From assembly GCA_950295325.1 (NCBI GenBank), contig OX485803.1, forward strand, positions 36,843,554 to 36,907,553: a stretch of DNA of 64,000 nucleotides. Reading direction: 5' to 3'. This DNA comes from Polytrichum commune. Taxonomy: Eukaryota > Streptophyta > Polytrichopsida > Polytrichales > Polytrichaceae. Positions 26,836 through 35,600 of this stretch are shown here, piece after piece (position 1 is the stretch's first letter; each line of letters starts with the position of its first letter). Made by a program: the position numbers and the translations under genes. The notes under the pieces were generated by a model. That model worked only from the letters and a program-made list of their open reading frames with translations, ran no database searches and had not been told where the DNA came from.

Positions 26836-28177
26836 CCCTTACATTTTGACATATAAGTTCTGCCTCGCTAGCACACTTCACTGCAACGCGCTCTTGCGAT
26901 AAATTTGACACTTCACTGCACTATTCAAGAGCCAGCGAAAAATCTCTCTTTACGCCGACTCTCGAATCATCCATTCCATTTCACTCGATACGCTTACAAA
27001 ATCGTTGAAAAACGCCACGATCAGCATCTTTCCATTCCAACCCCTGATCCCGAATTCAAGAGTCCTCGAATTCGAAGACATCCAGTTCACACACAACGGG
27101 AAAAAGAAACACTATCTTCCTGTAAGCGGAGGAATCACCTGTCACCAGAAGGCGTGCAATGAAACCCGATCTGTCGCTCGAAAGAGCAAATTCAAAGTCC
27201 CCTTTCGTCCGAAAATTCCGTTTCTTTGTGAAATTCCTTTGCAAGCTATCTGGAATGACGTAATCGTTAGATTGTGCTCGGGTGCAGCAGCATCGCAATG
27301 TTTTGTGCGATGTCAGTGGCGACCCATCGCCACCTCCATCGCTCCGGGGAAGTTTAAAACAGGAGACGTTCCGGAGGCAAGCAAGCTCCCAGATCCCAAA
27401 CGAGGTATCTAATCAGAAAAAGGGACCTCAGTCGCACAGGTGATTGGGTGGCACCGTCCTCCTAGGGTTCAGGAAGTGGTTTGGGACCTTAAGCCCGGCC
27501 ACTCCCGCCTTCTACCCAGAAATTACGGTTGCAGATATCCGGCTTCGTAATCTAACCGTTGGTCAGCCGGGGGTGGAGATTTCAACGTCCAATGTCGAGG
27601 ATAAAGCAATAATACCCGGCGGATATGTACCAGCCCGGGTCGAATAAGTCATGGTTTTGGATTCCCTTTGTGGCCGCTTTTTTATTTCCACAGTCTACTC
27701 ATTTTAAAAATCTGATCACGGTTGTTTGAATATTGGAGATAAGGTTCTAAGGGGGCCTAATTCGGTGGCTCATCTTAAACGGACACTTATATTTGAGTGG
27801 TGTGTGGTTAGGTGTGGATCTAAGAATGGACACCAAAAACGAGATTCTAGGTTCATTACTCAACACAATTGGGGGCATCTACATGATCACTTCATACGAA
27901 AGAAAATTGTCACTGTAACAATGATGAAGATATTCTTACGAGCTCCACAAATTATGAGGGAATATAACTACATGTACAATTTGGGCTCGGTAGTCATCTC
28001 ACATTGATTGCATGTTTCATATCCTATAATTAAGAAGCATGAATGCAAAACTAAAAGTGTCCATTTAAGGTCCACTTACCTTTGTGATAAGTATCAATTT
28101 AGGTATTGACTTTTGTGTGAATTTTTTGGTTGCTCATCATCTAAGAAAATTGGAAATAAAGAGACATAAAGAATATT
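26836..28177. repeat. 1.34-kb block identical between the two units
   Basis: By eye no base differs between this block and 40359-41700, although both flanks carry substitutions. It is richer in GC than its surroundings from about 26900 to 27650. A third copy of its inner part begins at 63849. Function unknown. Confidence 0.75.
27005..27412 (+). CDS. Hypothetical 135-codon frame in the identical block
   Basis: Open frame starting MKNATISIFPFQPLIPNS and ending KLPDPKRGI. I do not recognise it. It is the longest frame in the block shared by both tandem units and by the fragment at 63849-64000. A second frame follows at 27444-27647. The region may instead be a promoter with first exon of a gene that I cannot assemble, or non-coding. 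Treat as tentative. Confidence 0.25.
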   Translation: MKNATISIFPFQPLIPNSRVLEFEDIQFTHNGKKKHYLPVSGGITCHQKACNETRSVARKSKFKVPFRPKIPFLCEIPLQAIWNDVIVRLCSGAAASQCFVRCQWRPIATSIAPGKFKTGDVPEASKLPDPKRGI

Positions 28178-28427
28178 GATTCTCCTATTTGTGTGGACTA
28201 CCATTTGGACTTACACATTGTTGTAAGATATTCTTGGGAATGTCATCAATTTTCATCAAGTCATTTTATTCTTTGCCTTTGTGCATACCACCTAATTGTG
28301 TTATCTAGGTGAAATAAGTATGTATGTATATACACTCAAGACAAAACCTATATGAGAGTGAGAAACTTCAAATGGTCTACATTAAGAGCATGAATATGGG
28401 TTTGTTTGGGAAGTTGCTAGTAACTTT

Positions 28428-28873
28428 GCCAAAGGACATGAATGTGTGTACCAAACAAAATTCATCCAGAAGGACCAATATGATTGCCATAGATAGAAGG
28501 CATTAGACTGTCCAACCAAAGCTCCTAAAAGCTTGACAAGTTCACACAAGGACGATGAATATTTCAATTAAGGTAAGTGGACATAAGAGTCAAGTTCCAT
28601 GGGAGGGGGTGGCAAGCATTTTTGTGTGCCTACAAATGCTCCCTCCCATTGCCAAAGGACATGAATGTGTTTACCAAGCAAATTTCATCAAAAAGGACTG
28701 ATATGATTGCCATAGATAGAAGGCACTAGATTGTTCAATCAAAGCTCTTAAAAGCTTGACAAGTTCACACAAGGACAATGAATAATTTAACTAAGGTAAA
28801 TGGTCATCAAAGTCAAGTTCCATGGGAGGGGTTGGCAAGCATTTTTGTATGCCTACAAATGTTCCCTTCCATT
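28428..28873. repeat. 223-bp tandem dimer, unit 1 copy
   Basis: Two head-to-tail copies of a 223-base sequence starting GCCAAAGGACATGAATGTGT, with the second copy ending before GTGGACC. The same dimer occurs at 41953-42398 and 47733-48140, always with period 223. Confidence 0.85.
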
Positions 28874-29287
28874 GTGGACCCTACCCTCACCCCCCAATCC
28901 ACGCCCTCACAAGCTCTCGGGGTGGATCCATGTGTGAGGGTGAGAGTGTGCAAATGTGCATTTTTTTCGTCATTTTTTCCCATTCATATGGGAAGGTCCA
29001 TGACCTTTTCATTTACCTTTATGGCCACCTTATGACTCACTCTCAATAGCCTTTGGAAATTCATAATCATTCAACACTACTTCCAAACTTTATGATGTTG
29101 ATCCTAGCTCCTTCGTGTACATTTGTGAATGCTCAAAAATTTCAACCTCGCAAATCCGAGAAGTGTAAGGTAGCATACAAAACAAAGTAATCAAGGCCGG
29201 CCCATCTACCTTATTCGACGTGTGTTTCAACAAGACTTATCAACTTCATTTAGTAGATGAAAACCTCTCATACAACATAGGAGAGAC
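28874..29287. other. Intergenic, up to the copia insertion
   Basis: No gene seen. The last five bases, gagac, are the left copy of the copia target duplication. Confidence 0.5.
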
Positions 29288-29515
29288 TGTTGGACACTGC
29301 CCATCAGCCCTTTCAGTTAGACCATTTCAGTTAGTGATTTAGCTTAGGGTTTCTAGTCACCATTAGGGTTTAAGTACCATTAGGGTTAATTAATGTGATT
29401 AGGTTAAACCTTGTGTATATCAACAGGAGTGCTCCTCCTTCTCTAAACAACAGTTAGTTCCGGGACAGTGTTCCTGTCTCCGAGTTACACATTTGATTCT
29501 GTGTAGTGTTTATCA
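29288..29515 (+). repeat. Copia 5' LTR
   Basis: 228 bases, TG...CA ends, followed at once by the primer site. It contains two AGGGTTTCTAG/AGGGTTTAAG-like blocks and the short repeat CAGTTAG. Confidence 0.95.
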
Positions 29516-29530
29516 TGGTATCAGAGCAGG
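29516..29530 (+). promoter_or_regulatory. Primer binding site, initiator Met-tRNA type
   Basis: TGGTATCAGAGCAGG starts directly after the 5' LTR. This is the usual plant copia primer site complementary to the 3' end of initiator methionine tRNA. Confidence 0.9.
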
Positions 29531-29653
29531 TTCCCAACTAGAGCAGGATCTCGCTAGGCTACTCTTTCTCTTCCCCTTATTATTATTCAGATGTCTACTG
29601 TAGAGAGAGATACAGAAAGCACTTTCCAATCTAGTAACATTCGGTAGATCACA

Positions 29654-32600
29654 ATGGTGAACGACAGTGGCCTTCCGGAGACCTACCATCTCGAAGGTGG
29701 TAACAATTTTGGAGTGTGGTCTTACAGAATGAAGAATCTTCTTCAGAAGGATGGAAGGTTTCACTATTGCCTCACGCCGCCGAGCGAGGTCATGGGGGAA
29801 GAAGAGAGGACGGCTAGACAACAAGTGATGAGCATCATCAACAGCAATGCCAAGAACAACGCTCTCAAGCTTCTTCGCCGTTACCACGATCCGCACGAGT
29901 GCTGGACCGGATTGAAGACAAGGTATGAATCCAACAGCGGTCCTCGTAGAGTTATGCTGATCGAAAAATTCTTTGCCTTGCGAAAGACAGAGTCCATCTC
30001 AATGGACGCCCATCTCACCGAAGTGAAGGAGGTTGCAAACCTTTTGGAAGAGGTTGAGGTCATCATTCCTAAAGACATAATAGTGTATTATACACTCAAG
30101 AATTTGCCCAAGGAGTACGAGATCTTTAAACGTATGCAGATCTCCGCTCAATCTTTACCAACCTACGAGCAACTTGAAGCCAAGTTGATCTCTGAAGAGA
30201 CCTCTATCAAGCTGGAGAGTCAGCATAAGGAGGACGGAGAAGTTTTTTTCTCTCACCATGATCGGACCAGACGACCTCAGACTTCGAGGTATCATTCTCC
30301 GGCTACACAGCCGCCACGAAACTCTTATTACGGCAGAAGACTTCCGGATGCGGGAGGACACTCTGCATCCCGATTCTTGAACCCTTCACAAGGAGGAGGT
30401 TCAAACCCATCGCCCCGTTTTTCGAACTCACCGCAAGCTACAGGACCGAACTCATCACGGCCACAACAACACCGATATGCGGCGCCGACACCGAGAGGAG
30501 CTGCTCAACCCAACTATCAACCCCGATTTCGGCAGAGAGGGCCTGAGCGACCTCGAAGTGACAAGTGCAACTTCTGCGGCTTAGATGGTCACTTTGAAAG
30601 AGAGTGCAACTTGTGCTCCATATTGGACCGCATGAAGGACTATGAGCAAGAGCTCCTACAACAGCGAGATCGCAACTGGAGTGGACAAGTTCACAATCTT
30701 GAACAACCAGGGGAGGCATTCGATCAAGACACAGAGACTCACGACCTCAGCCGCGCCGACCAAGTGGTTGATGCTTGCCTCATTGAACTCAACTTGTTGG
30801 ACACACCATCAGAATCTCCTTCTTGGTACCTAGATTCCGGAGCCACCCATCATGTCTCAGGGGACTCCTCTATTTTTTCATCTATCCATCCCACTAGCGG
30901 AACTCAAGTTAGATCAGCAGGAGGTCAGAGTCACAATGTAGCTGGAGTCGGAAATGTCGACATCCAGCTTTCCACAGGTGCAATAAAAACTGTTTCTTCC
31001 GTGCTTTACACCCCTGGTATTACCAAAAATTTGCTTAGCGTTGGAACTTTGGCCGATCATAACAAAACCCTTATCTTTAGACAAAACGGATGTTTTGTAC
31101 TTGATAACGATACTCTCCAAGTGGAGATCTTTGCTCAAAGGGAAACCCCTAAGGGTCTTTACAGACTTTCGGGAACACACAACAATTCGGGCGCAGTAGC
31201 TAATGTGATCTACTCTTATTCTCCCGCTACACTATGGCATAAACGCCTCGGCCACTTCAATACCAAGGGTTTGCAGCGAATGATCAACTTCGAAGCGGTC
31301 AAGGGACTGCCTCACCTGCATTTCTCCAACCAAACATGTAATGGCTGTCACCTCGGCAAGCATACCAGGAAGAAGATGCCCAAACAAACTAACCACCGTA
31401 CCTCGAAAATTCTGGAGCTTATCCACTCTGATGTGTGTGGCCCTTTCAGAGCCAAGTCTCTCGGAGGATGCCGCTACTTTATCACCTTCATAGACGATTA
31501 CTCCAGGAAGCTCTGGATTTATTTTCTCGCTGCGAAAAGTCAAGCGTTGCAGAAATTCCAACACTTCGTTCATGCCATGGAAACTTCTACCGGACAGCGA
31601 GTCAAGAAGCTTCGTACCGACAATGGAGGCGAGTTTACTTCTAAAGACTTCTTAGCCTTCTGCTCGTCCAAGGGCATCCTAAGAGAACTTGTTCCACCCT
31701 ACACGCCGGAACGCAATGGCGTTGCGGAGCGCAGAAATCGGTCAATTTTGGACATCACCAGGTGTCTCTTAATTGATAAAGCCCTACCCGGACATCTGTG
31801 GGCAGAAGCGGTTAAAGCCGCTGGCGACATCCTGAACCTCAGATCTACAAAACAACATCCTGACAAGACTCCACAGGAACTCTTCGATGGTAAGAAGCCT
31901 TCCATTAGTCACCTAAGAATTTTCGGTTCCCCTGTTTTCGTTCATGTTCCCAAAATTTCTCGCACCAAGTTGGATCCTCGCTCCGAGCAGTGTGTGCTCT
32001 TAAGTTTCGACACAGCTGCTAAAGCTTACAGATGTTATAGACCTTCGACAAGGAAGGTCTTCATATCTCGGGATGTCTCTATCGATGAGTCTGCTTCAAA
32101 TTACCCTCATCAACACCTCGCCCACAACGAAAACCCATCTCCTGAAGACATTCCCGCTCCGACAGCAAGGGAGGAACTCCTCGCTCGACCTCCACCACAA
32201 CTTCATGTGGACGAATCTGTTTCACACACCCCTCTTTCATCTGCTCCAGATGACCCTCTGTTCCCGGGTGACCATCCAGACACGGGACCACTCTCAGTCG
32301 CTCCCTTGTCACCTATCCATTCTATTTCCTCCTCTGATTCTCAACCAACAGCGTCCATAGACCCACCCGCTCCTCCCTCGACGACTATTCCCCGGCGTTC
32401 AGACCGCATCCGTCACTTTCCAAAACACCTGCATGACTTCGCAGCGCATGTACAGCTTCAACCTCAACATCTCTCGGCCGACGAGCTCACCGACAACCTC
32501 ACCTTTACACATGCCAGTGTTCACCCGAAATGGAGGACCGCCATGCAGGAAGAAATCGCCTCTATTCACGCAAACCGGACGTGGTCTCTCGTCCCCTTAC

Positions 32601-34072
32601 CTCCTGACAAGAAGGCCATCACCTCAAAATGGGTTTATAAACTCAAACCAGGAAATCCCGGTGAACAACCTCGCTTCAAAGCTCGCCTCGTTGCTCGAGG
32701 TTTTGAGCAAACTGACGGCGTCGATTTTGGCGAGACTTTCGCACCTGTAGTGCGTTGGGAAACGATACGTATCCTCATTGCCATAGCTGTACATCTAAAC
32801 TGGCCCATTCACCAGCTCGATGTATTAACAGCGTTTCTCAATGGAATCCTCAAGGAGGATGTTTACATGACCCAGCCTCAAGGATTTATCAAAGCTGGAT
32901 TGGCGCATCTAGTCTGTAAGCTACATAAATCTCTATATGGCCTCAAGCAGAGCCCAAGAGCATGGTATGCTCGACTTCATGCTGCCCTTCTTTCATGGAA
33001 TCTCATTCAATCTACCTCCGATCCAAACCTTTATTTTGCTCATACAGGTACCGATACCACTGTCCTTCTCGTTTACGTTGATGACATTATCCTTACAGGA
33101 AGCAACCCCAAGCTGCTTGACAATCTCAAGGTCAACTTACATACCACTTTTCGGACAAATGATCTCGGCCCTATCCGACGTTATCTTGGCGTTCAGTTTG
33201 ACAGGAGTCCACATGGCCTCACAATGCACCAAACAGAGTATGCATTAAGCATCCTCAACCAATTCGGCATGGCAGACTGTGCTCCATCCTCGACTCCACT
33301 TCCAGAAGGCACAGTCCTCTCCACAAATTCATCTACCCCTCCAATAGATGCTATTCTCTATCGGATGTTTGTCGGCAAACTCTTATTCCTCACAAAAACG
33401 CGTCCCGATATCGCACATGCTGTGGGAGTTGTCAGTAGATTTATGCAACGTCCACAACAAGCTCACCTTCAAGCGGCTAAACATATTCTCAGGTACATTT
33501 GTCGCCATCCAGACCTTGGCTTGTCTTACCAACAAGGGAAGGAAAATTGTCTGAATGGCTATACAGATGCCGACTATGGCCAGGACATTGACGATAGAGC
33601 TTCAGTGGGTGCCTACATCTTCTTTCTCGGTAATTCTCCTATCACATGGGTCTCCAAAAAGCAGTCAAGTACCTCGAGGTCTTCATGCGAATCAGAATAT
33701 AGAGCCTTGTCTCAGTGTTCCTGCGAAGCTATCTGGATTCGAGGATTGTTAATTGAGCTTAAAATCCACGACAACCGGCCTACCAACATCTATTGCGATA
33801 ACCAGAGCAGCATCAAGCTCAGCTACAACCCAGTCTTCCACGAGAAGTCCAAGCACTTTCAGATTGACTACCGTTTCACACGTCAGAAGGTTGAAGACAA
33901 TTCCATCAAAGTCCAATTTATTTCATCACAAGAACAGCCAGCTGACATTCTTACAAAACCTCTTGGGAGGATTAAGTTTGAGACATGCAGAGACAAGCTA
34001 CATCTTCGAAACTCTCTTACCCTACCCTCATCGAATGTCTTGGGTAATAGACTCCCATTGAGCTATCTGTAG
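29654..34072 (+). CDS. Copia gag-pol polyprotein
   Basis: One open frame of 1472 codons holding all functions needed for retrotransposition. In order: gag (residues 1-300) with a CCHC knuckle CNFCGLDGHFEREC at about 305; protease motif WYLDSGATHH at about 391; pre-integrase LWHKRLGH; integrase with DVCGPF, TDNGGEF (Asp near 656) and ERNGVAERRN; reverse transcriptase with YVDDIIL at about 1141; RNase H with DADYGQD near 1305; and the terminal ADILTKPL block. No frameshift or stop is present, so it may still be active. The start at 29654 is the first Met of the long frame and gives a typical gag N-terminus. Integrase precedes reverse transcriptase, which defines the copia order. Confidence 0.96.
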   Translation: MVNDSGLPETYHLEGGNNFGVWSYRMKNLLQKDGRFHYCLTPPSEVMGEEERTARQQVMSIINSNAKNNALKLLRRYHDPHECWTGLKTRYESNSGPRRVMLIEKFFALRKTESISMDAHLTEVKEVANLLEEVEVIIPKDIIVYYTLKNLPKEYEIFKRMQISAQSLPTYEQLEAKLISEETSIKLESQHKEDGEVFFSHHDRTRRPQTSRYHSPATQPPRNSYYGRRLPDAGGHSASRFLNPSQGGGSNPSPRFSNSPQATGPNSSRPQQHRYAAPTPRGAAQPNYQPRFRQRGPERPRSDKCNFCGLDGHFERECNLCSILDRMKDYEQELLQQRDRNWSGQVHNLEQPGEAFDQDTETHDLSRADQVVDACLIELNLLDTPSESPSWYLDSGATHHVSGDSSIFSSIHPTSGTQVRSAGGQSHNVAGVGNVDIQLSTGAIKTVSSVLYTPGITKNLLSVGTLADHNKTLIFRQNGCFVLDNDTLQVEIFAQRETPKGLYRLSGTHNNSGAVANVIYSYSPATLWHKRLGHFNTKGLQRMINFEAVKGLPHLHFSNQTCNGCHLGKHTRKKMPKQTNHRTSKILELIHSDVCGPFRAKSLGGCRYFITFIDDYSRKLWIYFLAAKSQALQKFQHFVHAMETSTGQRVKKLRTDNGGEFTSKDFLAFCSSKGILRELVPPYTPERNGVAERRNRSILDITRCLLIDKALPGHLWAEAVKAAGDILNLRSTKQHPDKTPQELFDGKKPSISHLRIFGSPVFVHVPKISRTKLDPRSEQCVLLSFDTAAKAYRCYRPSTRKVFISRDVSIDESASNYPHQHLAHNENPSPEDIPAPTAREELLARPPPQLHVDESVSHTPLSSAPDDPLFPGDHPDTGPLSVAPLSPIHSISSSDSQPTASIDPPAPPSTTIPRRSDRIRHFPKHLHDFAAHVQLQPQHLSADELTDNLTFTHASVHPKWRTAMQEEIASIHANRTWSLVPLPPDKKAITSKWVYKLKPGNPGEQPRFKARLVARGFEQTDGVDFGETFAPVVRWETIRILIAIAVHLNWPIHQLDVLTAFLNGILKEDVYMTQPQGFIKAGLAHLVCKLHKSLYGLKQSPRAWYARLHAALLSWNLIQSTSDPNLYFAHTGTDTTVLLVYVDDIILTGSNPKLLDNLKVNLHTTFRTNDLGPIRRYLGVQFDRSPHGLTMHQTEYALSILNQFGMADCAPSSTPLPEGTVLSTNSSTPPIDAILYRMFVGKLLFLTKTRPDIAHAVGVVSRFMQRPQQAHLQAAKHILRYICRHPDLGLSYQQGKENCLNGYTDADYGQDIDDRASVGAYIFFLGNSPITWVSKKQSSTSRSSCESEYRALSQCSCEAIWIRGLLIELKIHDNRPTNIYCDNQSSIKLSYNPVFHEKSKHFQIDYRFTRQKVEDNSIKVQFISSQEQPADILTKPLGRIKFETCRDKLHLRNSLTLPSSNVLGNRLPLSYL

Positions 34073-34766
34073 ATGAAGCATACGCTTCCATCTCCTCTTC
34101 CTCACTTAGGTAATAGCTTTTTCTCCCTCGGTTCAAATTGCTCTTACTATACACTAATTCTGTTGACGGGGAACAGTAACTCAATTTTCTTGCTGGTTCT
34201 CTCGCACCCATCTCAAATGGACCTCTTAACCCTGCGACCGACTCAAGACTATCTACTTCCGACAAATTTAACTCCGACCGCTCGGTGAAGTCCACGAGGT
34301 GCTCAGCAAGTAAAATCGAAATTGCCGCCCGCTCATTCTCAACTCTCTCACTTAACGAAGGTCGAGGAACACGATTGGCTGCTAGAAAGCGGAGGAAACC
34401 AGGCGAATCAACCCGCACCATCTCCAATGCCGACCATTCCACCGTTGTCCCTATTTTTCTCTTCCATGCCCTGTTCACTCTTCGGAGCCTCCACAGGAGT
34501 GACACACTCACTCTCCCGTGAAGTGATGGCCAAATACGGTGGAGCACAAGCTCATCATTAAGAGGGGGCATCAGTGTTCTCTCCTCAGCCTCCACATCCT
34601 GTTCCTCTCCCATTGAAGTCTGTTCACTTGATACGAAAACCCGCTTTTCGATCATATCTATCAACTGACTTATTCCCCGTTTCAACAACATTAGGATCGT
34701 CCACACTAGCAGCGATATCAGACGGATCCATGTTACTTCTCTCAAACGTAGATCCATCTCACTCAA
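34017..34766 (-). CDS. Antisense frame with F-box-like domain inside the copia element
   Basis: A 249-codon frame runs opposite to pol and overlaps its last 56 bases. Residues 66-80 read MPPLNDELVLHRIWP, followed by LLWRLRRVNRAWKR, and a WSALEMVRVDSP stretch. This is laid out like an F-box followed by an LRR-like start: Leu-Pro/Asn-Asp-Glu then LRRVNRAW. It lies between the pol stop and the polypurine tract, where a copia element normally has only a short untranslated region. I infer a captured host gene piece, or a conserved extra gene of this lineage. Start at 34766 is the first Met; no promoter is identified. F-box assignment is from memory of the pattern and needs a profile search. Confidence 0.55.
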   Translation of the reverse strand: MSEMDLRLREVTWIRLISLLVWTILMLLKRGISQLIDMIEKRVFVSSEQTSMGEEQDVEAEERTLMPPLNDELVLHRIWPSLHGRVSVSLLWRLRRVNRAWKRKIGTTVEWSALEMVRVDSPGFLRFLAANRVPRPSLSERVENERAAISILLAEHLVDFTERSELNLSEVDSLESVAGLRGPFEMGAREPARKLSYCSPSTELVYSKSNLNRGRKSYYLSEEEEMEAYASSTDSSMGVYYPRHSMRVG

Positions 34767-34806
34767 TTACTCAACTCTCGCCAAGCGAACCTCAAGGGGC
34801 TGTGTG

Positions 34807-34816
34807 CAAGAGGGGG
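34807..34816 (+). promoter_or_regulatory. Polypurine tract
   Basis: CAAGAGGGGG lies immediately before the 3' LTR and primes plus-strand synthesis. A second similar run, AAGAGGGGGC, occurs near 34558. Confidence 0.85.
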
Positions 34817-35041
34817 TGTTGGACACTGCCCATCAGCCCTTTCAGTTAGACCATTTCAGTTAGTGATTTAGCTTAGGGTTTCTAGTCACCATTAGGGTTT
34901 AAGTACCATTAGGGTTAATTAATGTGATTAGGTTAAACCTTGTGTATATCAACAGGAGTGCTCCTCCTCTAAACAACAGTTAGTTCCGGGACAGTGCTCC
35001 TGTCTCCGAGTTACACATTTGATTCTGTGTAGTGTTTATCA
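34817..35041 (+). repeat. Copia 3' LTR
   Basis: 225 bases; lacks three bases (TTC) and has one T-to-C change relative to the 5' LTR. Followed by the right target copy gagac. Confidence 0.95.
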
Positions 35042-35046
35042 GAGAC

Positions 35047-35600
35047 AAGGGTGTCACTCTAACAACACAACAACCATATCCAGCCATGTGCATATGTCAC
35101 TGACAAACCAAGCTAGCTATGATATAACTACAATGAGTTCTTTAAATTCCTCGGAGCTCCACTAATTTGAGGCCAATCATTAGTCCACTTGAATGATGCT
35201 ACAAGACCTTCGAGTTCATGTGAATTTCACTCCACACGTGATACTTACATGTACTATATCAAGAATTCAATGTAGATACATCTCAATCCACTCAAGTTCA
35301 CATGCTGGCACCAAAACTTAGAGCTCACAAGATTTTCAAATTCAAGGAGTGCCGCAAAAGCAACAAATGCTTAACATCCAAGGATCATGCGATAACTTCT
35401 TCATTGATTTGAGAGTGACATACATATGAAGCAATAGTGAGTAACTGAATGAATGAATGAGAACGTCGACAACATGAGTATGCTTTGCAAGATTGAGAAT
35501 TTTTTCAACTATAACAACCATGGCATCAAACACACAAAAGTTAGTTAAATACTTAATAACAATCAAAATATACATACTAACACAGGCTTGTAAGTATAAA
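35047..35600. other. 3' flank of ankyrin gene copy 1
   Basis: Matches 42812-43380 in unit 2. No gene recognised; probably the 3' untranslated region of the ankyrin gene plus intergenic DNA. Confidence 0.5.

Larger units (their letters stand above)
29288..35041 (+). mobile_element. Ty1/copia LTR retrotransposon, nearly intact
   Basis: Complete element of 5754 bases. The LTRs at 29288-29515 and 34817-35041 both start TGTTGGACACTG and end TTTATCA. They differ by one 3-base indel and one substitution by eye, so the insertion is young. Five-base target copies gagac flank it (29283-29287 and 35042-35046), and the unoccupied site is at about 42807-42811 in unit 2. A single long polyprotein is open. 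An antisense frame lies between pol and the 3' LTR. Confidence 0.96.

Noticed and set aside
27056..27298. Minus-strand 80-codon frame in the identical block
   Set aside because: Opposite strand of the longer plus frame; no independent support.
28428..28873. Repeat considered as CRISPR-like
   Set aside because: Eukaryotic 223-bp head-to-tail dimer without short repeats and spacers.
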